From Planctomycetota bacterium (lineage in GTDB: Bacteria; Planctomycetota; Phycisphaerae; WQYP01), in contig JAJZCT010000102.1 in assembly GCA_021828925.1 (NCBI GenBank), positions 1-8,977 on the forward strand: a stretch of 8,977 bases of DNA. Direction: 5' to 3'. The notes beneath the pieces were generated by a model, which saw nothing but the letters and a program-made list of their open reading frames with translations, had not been told where the DNA came from and did not search any database. This document shows positions 1 to 7,448 of the stretch, one piece after another; the first letter of the stretch is position 1; every line of letters starts with the position of its first letter. A program made the position numbers and the translations under genes.

Positions 1-2
1 TT

Positions 3-65
3 GAATTTGACGTCAAAGACCCTGCCGGGGACAACAATCATGCGCCAGTGGAAATGACTTTATGA
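3..65 (+). CDS. C-terminal end of a possible upstream gene (5' truncated)
   Basis: Reading from position 3 gives twenty residues, EFDVKDPAGDNNHAPVEMTL, followed by a TGA stop at 63-65. The stretch is acidic and hydrophilic, like the tail of a globular or exported protein. Its TGA overlaps an ATG at 62 in the ATGA arrangement typical of coupled genes, which is the main reason to believe it. Frame 1 is also open, for 18 residues to a stop at 55-57, so the choice of frame is uncertain. No family can be named from so short a tail. Confidence 0.35.
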   Translation, partial: EFDVKDPAGDNNHAPVEMTL

Positions 66-169
66 ATCATATACGTCTAATGCGTTACGAACGGAAAGAT
101 TTCCATTTCTGGGGCGCTGATGTGCCCGCTTCCGCTGTACGCCGCAATGTGATGATCTTTGAGTATGCC

Positions 170-173
170 GGAG
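170..173 (+). promoter_or_regulatory. Ribosome binding site that favours the start at 182
   Basis: GGAG lies 8 bases upstream of the ATG at 182. Together with the textbook signal peptide that begins at this ATG, it favours this start over the in-frame ATG at 62, which would put 40 extra residues in front of the signal peptide. Confidence 0.5.
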
Positions 174-181
174 TATCAATT

Positions 182-979
182 ATGGTTAAGCGTCAATTAT
201 TGTCTTTATTGTTCGCCGCGGTACTGACGGGTGCCTGGCTGTTGTCCCCTTTCAGAATCGTTTCAGCCCAGACGATTGTGGCCCCGCCGGGACGGCATGT
301 GGCTCGTGAATCAATTGAATGGATACGCATATGGCTTCCAAACGTGGTTCGTCCACGCCTCGGTGCCAATATTCAGGGACAGAACGGATTGGGAACCGGG
401 TGGAAGTCGCACCCGGGCATTAAGAAAACGCTTCCCCAGGTTCTGCTTATCGGGGATTCCATTACAGAAATGTACTATCACGACGTGGCGGCCGATCTGA
501 AAGGCAAGGCCTATGTGGGCTATGTTGCATCGTCACTGTGCGTGGGCGATCCGATGTTGCCGGCGCAAATAGCTCTGATCCTCAAAAATTACAAATTCAA
601 TGTCATTCATTTCAATAATGGAATGCATGGCGCCGGATACAGCGAGAGGGAGTATGCCCGGTATTTTCCACAATTTGTGCAGACGATTCAATCCAATGCG
701 CACGGCGCAAAACTGATATGGGCCAATACGACGCCCACCCGCGCAGGCAAGCACTTCATCCGACTGTCGGCATGGAACAACCGCGTCATTGCACGTAATA
801 AAATTGCGGATGCTTATTGCCGCAAGGCTGGCATTCCGATCAACAATCTCTACCATGTGCTTTTGAATCACCCCGAATATTACGCCCCCAATGGTGGCGG
901 TGTACATGAAGATGCCATGGGGCAAAAAGCCGAGGCACGCAGTGTAGCTGATTCAATACTCAAAGCCCTGAAGCGATGA
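182..979 (+). CDS. Exported SGNH/GDSL-type hydrolase (putative carbohydrate esterase)
   Basis: A 265-residue protein when started at 182. Residues 1-29 form a Sec signal peptide (KR near the start, a hydrophobic core, cleavage expected after VSA), so it acts outside the cytoplasm. SGNH block I is LLIGDSIT (GDSIT at 91-95), with the nucleophilic serine at 93. FNNGMHG at 144-150 fills block III, and GVHEDAMG near residues 240-247 carries the block V histidine (242). SGNH proteins of this kind hydrolyse esters, often acetyl groups on polysaccharides; that role here is inferred from the neighbouring glycan enzymes. The usual DGVH reads GGVH, so the catalytic-triad aspartate appears to be missing. 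An alternative start at 62 would couple the gene to the one upstream by an ATGA overlap, giving 305 residues. The gene converges on the fucosidase operon, so it is transcribed separately. Confidence 0.8.
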   Translation: MVKRQLLSLLFAAVLTGAWLLSPFRIVSAQTIVAPPGRHVARESIEWIRIWLPNVVRPRLGANIQGQNGLGTGWKSHPGIKKTLPQVLLIGDSITEMYYHDVAADLKGKAYVGYVASSLCVGDPMLPAQIALILKNYKFNVIHFNNGMHGAGYSEREYARYFPQFVQTIQSNAHGAKLIWANTTPTRAGKHFIRLSAWNNRVIARNKIADAYCRKAGIPINNLYHVLLNHPEYYAPNGGGVHEDAMGQKAEARSVADSILKALKR

Positions 980-1109
980 AACTTCCGTATGAACGCAGAT
1001 GGCGAAAAGTTGGCGAAATGACGCCGACCGGGCACATGTTACATAATCCGGATTATAAAATTGCGATACGTTGCCGTTCGGCAGGCCGGTGGCAGCTTTG
1101 TGGTTCGTT
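980..1109. other. Intergenic gap between convergent genes
   Basis: This 130-bp gap separates the stop of the SGNH hydrolase from the stop of the fucosidase. A perfect 14-bp palindrome, ATAATCCGGATTAT, lies at 1043-1056, and a short hairpin, TGCCGTTCGGCA, at 1072-1083. Neither is followed directly by a convincing T-run on either strand, so no intrinsic terminator is called. No protein-coding signal is apparent. Confidence 0.6.
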
Positions 1110-2942
1110 TCATTCTTTTTCAGGTACCAGCCGCAACCCGCGCAAATTCATCAGTCCCTTGCCTTTGATGCCTGTGGGGCGAATAACAATTGGGACTTTT
1201 CCGGCCCGATCAATATGCAATATACCCGTGGAGTGTGTCTCATAGTGATTCCAACCGCCGGTGGAATGAACTGTTCCCATTACTTTGTGATCGCCGACAA
1301 TAACTTCGTAGCGTCCTCCGGCATCATGAGCGCAGGCATAACTCAACTGACCGCGAAACAGTCCGGCGCGATGCACGTCGATTGTCCACTCGATGCTATC
1401 GTGCGAGCCGGTCCAATGGCCGATATGCGGCGGAATTTTGAATTGATGTTCCTGCCAAGAGACAATCTTCCGCCATGTCATCGTTTTTTTCCAGCAATCC
1501 TGCGTGTCCCAACGCTGACCGATCAGTCGGGCATTTGCGCCGGGACTTATGACCGCATCAATCGCAGGCAGGTTAATCGCGCCATCGGGCTGCTGGGATA
1601 TATGGGAGGCACATTGGCTCAAAGAACCGGTGTAATCGACCACCAGTACTGTGGCCAATGGATCAGGCCCGTCCCGGGGCAAATGAAGAATTTGTCCGCC
1701 GAACACTTTGGTCGTGGAAATCAGTTGCGATGGATCGGCCAGAAAAAAAGCATGGGTAATCGGGTTATTCATGGGCAATAAGATATGCCGGTCCGTCGGC
1801 CAATGGTAGACTTCCAAGTACAGATGCCCGGGCCGGCTGGTAATGCGTCCCCATTTTGGCACATCATAGAACGGCGTGCCTTGCGTGCCATATATGGCGG
1901 CGTGGTTGATCTTCATCCAGCGTCCGATGATCTTGAGACGCTCCAGTTCAGGTTGGGGAATATCGCCACGTCCCGTTGGTCCGACATCCAGCAGATAATT
2001 TCCTCCGCCGCTGGCGCATTGAATCAGATCCTGCAGCAGTGTTGCCGCCGATTTCCATTGATGATCTGCGCTTTTGTAACCCCACGTATGATTCATGGTC
2101 ATGCAGGTTTCCCAGGGCACAGGGTAGGCAGACGGAATGAACTGTTCGGGAGTGCGATAATCTCCGCCGTAGGCCAAGCGATTATTGACGATTAATTGCG
2201 GGTCTATGCGGCGCAGATAATCGAGAATGATCTTCCCATCGCGGCCATTCCAGCCCTGCATCCATCCGCCATCAAACCACATCGCGCCGGGGTGATATTG
2301 CTTTATCAGGTCATGGAGTTGTCGTTCCATATAGGTCAGGTATTTGGATCGGCCCCCTGGAACAAACTTGGTGGGATTGTAGGTGAGATCACCGGGAGCA
2401 TCGACGTCCGGTGCCTGAAAGGGTGTGGACCAGTCCATTATGGAATAATAGGTGCAAAAACGCACGTCATATTTTTTGCATGCCGCCGCCAATTGGGCCA
2501 GCGGATCGGTATGCCAAGGCGTGTCATGAACCACATTGTATGCGGTCGTGCAGGTGGGAAACATGCAGAACCCGTCATGGAATTTGGCCGTGATCACGAT
2601 ATATTTCATGCCCGCATCGCGCGCGGTTCGCACCCATCGATCGGCATTAAAGTCGACCGGGTTAAAGCGTTGCGCCAATTGTTTGTATTGCTTCAGCGGC
2701 AGATGGGCATTGTTCATGATCCATTCACCGAAGCCGGGGATTTGCTTTCCATGCCACACACCTCCGAGCACGGAATACAAGCCCCAAGTAATAAACATAC
2801 CGAAACGATCATGTTGCCACCAACGCATATCAGGCGTGGGATGCGGGCCACGTGCGGCGGCCATAGATCTACCAGGAGTTCCCGCGTTTAACAGGAGTAT
2901 TGCCGTGAGCAACCAGCCGGCCGCACATCGCTTGTATGACAT
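1110..2942 (-). CDS. GH29 alpha-L-fucosidase with C-terminal beta-sandwich domain
   Basis: A 610-residue exported enzyme that should release alpha-linked L-fucose from glycan ends. Residues 1-30 are a signal peptide ending near SMAA. The catalytic barrel follows, with family landmarks in order: HDRFGMFITWGLYS (44-57), KFHDGF (120-125), MWFDGGW (221-227) holding the nucleophile Asp224, and PWETCMTMNHTWGY (276-289), the GH29 signature, where Glu278 is the likely acid/base by analogy with human FUCA1. GGGNYLLDVGP (312-322) closes the barrel. About residues 480-607 form a second unit with YEVIVGD, a TGGW motif and strands resembling CBM6/CBM35-type ligand-binding sandwiches. The start is set at the ATG at 2942 because AAAGGA sits just upstream; an in-frame GTG at 2960 would add six residues. 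It is last in the minus-strand operon, 19 bp after the lyase-like gene. The GH29 assignment is secure; the linkage is not determined. Confidence 0.95.
   Translation of the reverse strand: MSYKRCAAGWLLTAILLLNAGTPGRSMAAARGPHPTPDMRWWQHDRFGMFITWGLYSVLGGVWHGKQIPGFGEWIMNNAHLPLKQYKQLAQRFNPVDFNADRWVRTARDAGMKYIVITAKFHDGFCMFPTCTTAYNVVHDTPWHTDPLAQLAAACKKYDVRFCTYYSIMDWSTPFQAPDVDAPGDLTYNPTKFVPGGRSKYLTYMERQLHDLIKQYHPGAMWFDGGWMQGWNGRDGKIILDYLRRIDPQLIVNNRLAYGGDYRTPEQFIPSAYPVPWETCMTMNHTWGYKSADHQWKSAATLLQDLIQCASGGGNYLLDVGPTGRGDIPQPELERLKIIGRWMKINHAAIYGTQGTPFYDVPKWGRITSRPGHLYLEVYHWPTDRHILLPMNNPITHAFFLADPSQLISTTKVFGGQILHLPRDGPDPLATVLVVDYTGSLSQCASHISQQPDGAINLPAIDAVISPGANARLIGQRWDTQDCWKKTMTWRKIVSWQEHQFKIPPHIGHWTGSHDSIEWTIDVHRAGLFRGQLSYACAHDAGGRYEVIVGDHKVMGTVHSTGGWNHYETHSTGILHIDRAGKVPIVIRPTGIKGKGLMNLRGLRLVPEKE
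1122..1508 (-). other. Putative carbohydrate-binding domain of the fucosidase
   Basis: This is the 3' part of the fucosidase gene, about residues 479-607 of the 610-residue form. The pattern (a strand ending EWTIDV, then YACAHDAGGRYEVIVGD, STGGWNHYET and GKVPIVIRPTG) resembles the CBM6/CBM35-like and related sandwich modules found on exported glycosidases and sulfatases. The assignment is by pattern only; a binding role is inferred. Confidence 0.55.
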
Positions 2943-2949
2943 CGTTATT

Positions 2950-2954
2950 TCCTT
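2950..2954 (-). promoter_or_regulatory. Ribosome binding site of the fucosidase
   Basis: On the minus strand AAGGA lies 7 bases before the ATG at 2942, inside the 19-bp gap after the stop of the lyase-like gene. It decides for this ATG over the GTG at 2960, which lies upstream of the site. Confidence 0.7.
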
Positions 2955-2961
2955 TGGCACC

Positions 2962-5900
2962 TTAATGCCGTAACCATACTTGAGGAATCGGTTCCTTTTT
3001 CAACTTTGGTCCGGATATTTCCAGTTTGGGTGCCACGCCCGCCCAGATATAATCGTTTAAACCCGGACGATTGAGCTTTTCCGGAGAATCCTTGCGATAA
3101 TCGACATACACGATCTTGAACGGTTGAAGCCCCTTGGACAGGGCAATACTCCAGTTGCCAAATGCATGAACACGCTCTGAGGTATCCCATTGATTCAGGC
3201 CGCTGGGGGAGTTACTATTCTGCCCGACATAAACCCTTAATTGATAGCCCGGATCCGTGCTCGGTACGTCATATTCCTTCGGAGCATGGAACGTATATAC
3301 GCCTGTGGATGGAACATTCAAATAACCACTGTACACCAGGGCATAATAGTGCTGCCGAGGTGCGGCGGCAGAACGCACCGGCGGATTACTTGCGGGAATA
3401 AAATCCATATCCCACAACTTGTTGACCACACCGGTCTTTTGCGGTGTCAGATTTTCCAAGTTCAACCATAAGGATTGCCACGGAGCCTGATAATATTGAC
3501 AATCCAAGCCCGGCTTGACGAGTCGTTCCCGCCATGCCGGCAAAGCCGGAAGCACCGCGATTTTATGAAATATCGCTTCAGTAGTGGGGGTAACCGCCGT
3601 GCCGCAGGCGGTTATCGGATTGGATTTTACTCCGAGCCGATAGGCCCGGGTCTGCACCTTGGAGGTGTGATCAATTGTAAATGGCGCGGTATACACCTTG
3701 GAAAGCGGCGTTGGATTAGCCCCGTTGGTGGTGTAGCGAATGATCACGCCGGGAGTAGGCGTTGAAAGGGTCACTTTCATGTGGCCCACAAAGGCGGTGG
3801 TATTGGGCAAAATCTTCACCGGCACTATGGGCCGATGAATCGGATGCACATCCGAGAGCAATCCGCCGCTTAAGCGAAACGCAAAATTGCGATAAGCCGG
3901 TCGCGACGTTTTGCCGTGGATGAATAGGGTACTGCACCCCAGAGCCATGCCGTGGTGGCCCGCCAGCAGCAACGCCTGACCGTGGATACTGATATGTGGT
4001 AAAGATAAAAAATCATCGGTCATGGGAGAGGCCAAATATGCCACTGGCACGCCATCGGGCAGCGCGGCCGCGAAACCTACAGCCTGTTTTCCACTGGTAA
4101 TTTGATGAATTTGCTGCAGGCCTCGGGTAGATCCGGGCGGCAGCACCAAAATAGCCGTTACGATCTGCTGATTGCCCTGGCCGTGCCACTTGACGGCAAT
4201 GCGATCCAGGTTGGGATGGATATAAAACTTGCGCGTTTTCCAGACCATGGGAGGCTCTTTGATCAGCTTGGAAGAATAAGCCAGAGGGGCTTGGCTGAAC
4301 TGGAATAGTTGCAGATTCGCCTTGGGTATTACAATTGGCCGGGACTTGGGATACGGCTTGTTTATGCCATTGGGCTGGTCTGTGATGATGGACCGGGCGG
4401 CCGGGTTGATATGAATGTCCGCAGGCTTAAACGCCGTCGGAAATGAAGTGGGCGTAGGCGCAACCGGAAAACGCCATATCTGCGTGTAACGGTTGCTTTT
4501 TTTGCTCAGCAGCCGATCGGTAATAATAAACAGTTTGGCCCGGCGCACCTGCATTACCTGCCGTTGAAACGTAAGGCCGCCATAGGTTTGCGCCTTAGTA
4601 AGCGTGCCCTGCATGCTCTGGTCCGGACCATACGGACCGGCCACAGTGCGCGGATGGTGTAAACTTCCCCAGCGACCGGCATATATGCCTTCGGCGAGGT
4701 TAAACGTCGGCGAAGCGTACCAGAGCCAAGGTGCCGGCTTATGCCACGCGCTGACCTCATAGCCTTTATGAGCCTCCGGCGAAGCAACCTTATAAATTCC
4801 GGCTTCAAAAAATTGGTTGAATCCGTTTACTTTCATCGGCGAGGTCGGATACATGTAATGACCGGTGGTATCGTTCACCAGTAAATCCTGCCCATACGCC
4901 GCCAGACCGAAACTGTTGTTGTCACTGCGGCCCCGAAACGCGCCGTATCCAGGCGGTTGTGGTGAGCAAAATAGTGCGCCATAGCAACTCGTGGGTTTCC
5001 AGCCATCGCGCATAATCGCCAAACCGATATAGGGAAACCAGTCGGATGTATACGGCGGAACAATGCCCGATCCCGGATTATAAATAGCCTTCATGATGGC
5101 GGCGTTCACTGGATTATTCCATGCTTGCGGGCTATAGGGATACGGCATGGCCCCGGCGCGGCGCTGGTCGCCGCGGAAGGTGATGGGCCACTGCCCCTGA
5201 GGCGTTTGGATATGGGTCAGGAAAGTATTTTTGCGATACAGCAGGCGCTGCACATCCTGCCGAAAAAAGGTATTATCGGAGAGTTGATTTTCCCACGATA
5301 TCATCTGCCAGGTCGGTACCAGCAATCGGCGTGAATTCAGCAGCCGTATCATCCACCAGATATTGACGAAATCCTGTTTATCGTACCACGGATCCTCCTG
5401 TGTTTCTGAGCCGTCACGTAATTCCTCAGTGGATTCCACATTTTCAATACTGCGCCGCGAAATATTGCGAAACAGTATGGCGGAACCCCTGAATTCATCA
5501 AAAACAATCGGGTTGATCAGGGAACCACTTGAAGCCGGAGTCCAGTTGTGCGTATTGGATCGAATGTAAGCCACCCCGGGCAGCAGACTTTGCAGGTACA
5601 TTTTTCGCAGAGCAGTGGCAAAAAGCGCTGGCGGGACGTACCGCTGAATATCCGGGTTGACGCTTCTAATAGCTTCCAGAAGTCGCATAAAATTCATTGG
5701 CATCGAACTGGCCTGGGCATTGACGCCATCGGGCACAAATAACGGATTGAGTTGCCCCAGATAATGGGAATTGCGGCACCAGTCCGCCAGATACGCGACC
5801 CACGTTTTCAGATAAACGGGCTTATGCGTGAGTATATAAGCTTGCACCAAAGGGTTAAATCCGCCCAGTGTTATCAGCATGGGATTTGGATTGACCTGCC

Positions 5901-6492
5901 AGTGGTGCAGATTTGGATGTGCCAGCATGGCCGGCACGCGCCGACCTGCGGGAAACGGATAATTCCAATTCACTGTTCCGGGCGCGCCGATGTGAACCTG
6001 CTGGCCACCCAAGTTCATTATTCCCTTGCGCAGCTGATTGGCCGTGGACACGATGGCTTTGGACTTCGTTGCCGGGTCAAACATCGGGGGCACTATCCAG
6101 AAAGGCGGTGCCCCCCAACTCAAATAGGGACTCGATAGCGATGTAGGCAGGCCGTAGTGCTGCGGCGCGGCGAACTTATTGAGGTAGTAACTATAAAAAG
6201 CATTTAACGCCTGGCGGTAATGCTTCGCCGCGTAGAGCTTTGCAACCTGCACCATTTGTGGGCGAAAACGCAGCCCGTCATGTAACATTTCGTTGGGATT
6301 AAGCACCAGCAATTGGAGAAAGTTTTTCGCCGCGGCATTCACTGAAGCCACCGCATTATTGCCTGCATGTTTCGAGGCCCCCGCCACCGGAGCAACGCCG
6401 CAGGAAAAAGTTAAAAGTAAAACTACAATCGCCCCAGTCAATGTCCGTTTCAATTGTAAATGCAATCCGATACTCCTGTTTGATACTTTCAT
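2962..6492 (-). CDS. Heparinase II/III-like protein with CHB_HEX_C and PA14-like domains
   Basis: A 1176-residue exported protein. Residues 1-39 are a signal peptide (basic start, core AIVVLLLTF, cleavage near AGA). Residues 50-475 are helical and match an alpha/alpha-toroid lyase domain: SNTHNW at 312-317 and DGSETQEDPWY at 360-370, the latter lining up with the DGSxxEQSxxYH element that carries the catalytic tyrosine (Tyr370 here). Residues 485-830 match the heparinase II/III C-terminal sheet domain: LAIMRDGW, SDNNSFGLAAYGQDLLVND, VNGFNQ and RQVMQVRRAKLFIITDRLL. About 900-965 is a CHB_HEX_C-type module (IRYTTNGANPTPLSKVYTAPF), and 990-1160 resembles PA14 (YSGYLNVPSTGVYTF). The family includes polysaccharide lyases acting on uronic-acid glycans such as heparin, heparan or alginate. 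An Arg-x-Arg pair (520, 522) stands where GHxHxD is usual, so activity or metal use may differ. A GGGA motif precedes the ATG. Confidence 0.8.
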   Translation of the reverse strand: MKVSNRSIGLHLQLKRTLTGAIVVLLLTFSCGVAPVAGASKHAGNNAVASVNAAAKNFLQLLVLNPNEMLHDGLRFRPQMVQVAKLYAAKHYRQALNAFYSYYLNKFAAPQHYGLPTSLSSPYLSWGAPPFWIVPPMFDPATKSKAIVSTANQLRKGIMNLGGQQVHIGAPGTVNWNYPFPAGRRVPAMLAHPNLHHWQVNPNPMLITLGGFNPLVQAYILTHKPVYLKTWVAYLADWCRNSHYLGQLNPLFVPDGVNAQASSMPMNFMRLLEAIRSVNPDIQRYVPPALFATALRKMYLQSLLPGVAYIRSNTHNWTPASSGSLINPIVFDEFRGSAILFRNISRRSIENVESTEELRDGSETQEDPWYDKQDFVNIWWMIRLLNSRRLLVPTWQMISWENQLSDNTFFRQDVQRLLYRKNTFLTHIQTPQGQWPITFRGDQRRAGAMPYPYSPQAWNNPVNAAIMKAIYNPGSGIVPPYTSDWFPYIGLAIMRDGWKPTSCYGALFCSPQPPGYGAFRGRSDNNSFGLAAYGQDLLVNDTTGHYMYPTSPMKVNGFNQFFEAGIYKVASPEAHKGYEVSAWHKPAPWLWYASPTFNLAEGIYAGRWGSLHHPRTVAGPYGPDQSMQGTLTKAQTYGGLTFQRQVMQVRRAKLFIITDRLLSKKSNRYTQIWRFPVAPTPTSFPTAFKPADIHINPAARSIITDQPNGINKPYPKSRPIVIPKANLQLFQFSQAPLAYSSKLIKEPPMVWKTRKFYIHPNLDRIAVKWHGQGNQQIVTAILVLPPGSTRGLQQIHQITSGKQAVGFAAALPDGVPVAYLASPMTDDFLSLPHISIHGQALLLAGHHGMALGCSTLFIHGKTSRPAYRNFAFRLSGGLLSDVHPIHRPIVPVKILPNTTAFVGHMKVTLSTPTPGVIIRYTTNGANPTPLSKVYTAPFTIDHTSKVQTRAYRLGVKSNPITACGTAVTPTTEAIFHKIAVLPALPAWRERLVKPGLDCQYYQAPWQSLWLNLENLTPQKTGVVNKLWDMDFIPASNPPVRSAAAPRQHYYALVYSGYLNVPSTGVYTFHAPKEYDVPSTDPGYQLRVYVGQNSNSPSGLNQWDTSERVHAFGNWSIALSKGLQPFKIVYVDYRKDSPEKLNRPGLNDYIWAGVAPKLEISGPKLKKEPIPQVWLRH
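3013..3525 (-). other. PA14-like C-terminal domain
   Basis: Residues about 990-1160 of the lyase-like protein. They run from PGLDCQYY through an aromatic YSGYLNVPSTGVYTF strand pair to YQLRVYVG, FGNWSIALSKGLQPFKIVYVDY and IWAGVAP. This order matches PA14 modules, which bind glycans or act as spacers in exported enzymes. The call is by pattern recognition. Confidence 0.65.
3598..3795 (-). other. CHB_HEX_C-type module
   Basis: Residues about 900-965 of the lyase-like protein. The run GVIIRYTTNGANPTPLSKVY then TAPFTI and VQTRAY is the hallmark of the chitobiase/beta-hexosaminidase C-terminal repeat found in many secreted PVC and Bacteroidota proteins. It usually links catalytic and binding parts. 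Confidence 0.75.
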
Positions 6493-6536
6493 GATAACAT
6501 CCCATTAACATATGTAATTATGCAATGTCTTGATGG

Positions 6537-7433
6537 TCAATGGCCATTAACCGTCCACATGCCGCTGGGCCAGGTAAGGTTGCCCGATCCAATGGTACTT
6601 ACATACGGCAATGTTTCCACATGGGCGTCCAGAAACACATAATTAAAATCACCTTGATGCGGTCCGCTCACGGCCTGCTGATTTCTCACCCAATTGAAGA
6701 AATAGCTCTGATAATCCTGAAAATAATGACAGCCATACGCATCGGTAACGTAAATTTCGTTCGCCGGGTGAGGCAGCGCCGAGATCAGCACCAGGTTGCT
6801 GGTGCCCGGTACAATCGGCGCGCCCAAGGAATTGTTGTTTTCAATTGCCGGACCGGGTGGCGCATACGGGCTTTGCGGCATACCATAGGAAAGCAGCGGA
6901 TGCCACGCCGGCCTCTGATAGGGTAACAGGTGTGTATCCGTTATGGGTACCAGTTCGGTTGGATCGGAGGGGCAGATCATATGAGGATCACCCTCGGAAA
7001 GCGACAACCCGTATAACATCTGCCGTTCGGTGTAATGCATCCCCAGTTCGGGGCTGATTTGTATATCCCATGTCAAACCCTGCCCACCGGGACCGAACGC
7101 AAAGGGTTGATTGGGAACCAACCCTTGCGATTCATTGGTATATTCCAATGCCGCCAAGCCGATCTGTTGAAGGTTGCTGGCACATTCAATGGCCTGGGCG
7201 AGTGCTTTGGCTCTGTTCAGGGCCGGCAGCAATAGAGAAATCAGTACAGCGAGAATAGATATTACCACCAGAAGCTCCACAAGCGTAAACGCCCTGTCGC
7301 GGCGACCGGGGATCGCGCGCAAGTGGATGCGGGTCCTCGCGGAATTCACGGATTCAGTGCCCATATACTGCGGAAACATCGCATTCATGAGACATTGCAG
7401 ATTTCCGATCTGTAAATTTTGATCCGTGGTCAT
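6537..7433 (-). CDS. Pseudopilin-like protein with prepilin cleavage/methylation motif
   Basis: A 298-residue protein. After a 48-residue hydrophilic leader comes RRDRA, then FTLVELLVVISILAVLISLL, the class III prepilin signal: a prepilin peptidase would cut before Phe49, Glu53 is the conserved E5, and residues 49-70 form the membrane helix. The -1 residue is Ala rather than the usual Gly. The periplasmic part has a CPSDP motif at 154-158 and HQGDFNYVFLDAH at 259-271, which fits the H-X9-DG processing-associated domain of such PVC proteins, with Ala270 in place of Gly. Such proteins resemble type II secretion or type IV pilus minor pilins and occur in many copies per genome in these phyla; their roles are largely unknown. 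The ATG at 7433 is backed by a strong AGGAG. The gene lies 15 bp after the small split frame and 44 bp before the lyase-like gene, which suggests a link to export or surface handling of the enzymes. Confidence 0.9.
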   Translation of the reverse strand: MTTDQNLQIGNLQCLMNAMFPQYMGTESVNSARTRIHLRAIPGRRDRAFTLVELLVVISILAVLISLLLPALNRAKALAQAIECASNLQQIGLAALEYTNESQGLVPNQPFAFGPGGQGLTWDIQISPELGMHYTERQMLYGLSLSEGDPHMICPSDPTELVPITDTHLLPYQRPAWHPLLSYGMPQSPYAPPGPAIENNNSLGAPIVPGTSNLVLISALPHPANEIYVTDAYGCHYFQDYQSYFFNWVRNQQAVSGPHQGDFNYVFLDAHVETLPYVSTIGSGNLTWPSGMWTVNGH

Positions 7434-7441
7434 TGAACACT

Positions 7442-7446
7442 CTCCT
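7442..7446 (-). promoter_or_regulatory. Strong ribosome binding site of the pseudopilin gene
   Basis: AGGAG on the minus strand, 8 bases before the ATG at 7433, within an AAAAGGAGA run. It fixes this start and therefore the unusually long leader in front of the prepilin cleavage site. Confidence 0.8.
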
Positions 7447-7448
7447 TT

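Noticed and set aside
533..925. Minus-strand open frame of 130 residues inside the SGNH hydrolase
   Set aside because: It is antisense to a frame with clear SGNH blocks and has no recognisable motif of its own.
1043..1056. Perfect 14-bp palindrome ATAATCCGGATTAT in the convergent gap
   Set aside because: A palindrome of this length is expected by chance about once in every two windows of this size. It has no loop or T-run and no second copy that I saw, so it is not called an operator or terminator.
1071..2891. Long plus-strand open frames opposite the fucosidase gene (for example 1071-1781 and 2196-2891)
   Set aside because: They lie wholly antisense to a secure GH29 gene, have no family-like motifs, and are explained by the codon bias of the real strand.
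2943..2960. GTG at 2960 as start of the fucosidase
   Set aside because: It would add six residues and place the good AAGGA site inside the gene; the ATG at 2942 has correct spacing from that site.
6393..6410. Cysteine at residue 31 of the lyase-like protein as a lipoprotein lipobox
   Set aside because: The preceding residues TFS do not fit the lipobox pattern, and a normal signal peptidase I site (AGA) follows.
6512..6540. Possible internal promoter before the lyase-like gene (minus-strand TTGACC at 6540-6535)
   Set aside because: At 16-18 bases spacing the best -10 candidate matches only about half of TATAAT, and the gap is just 44 bp, so transcription from upstream is the simpler view.
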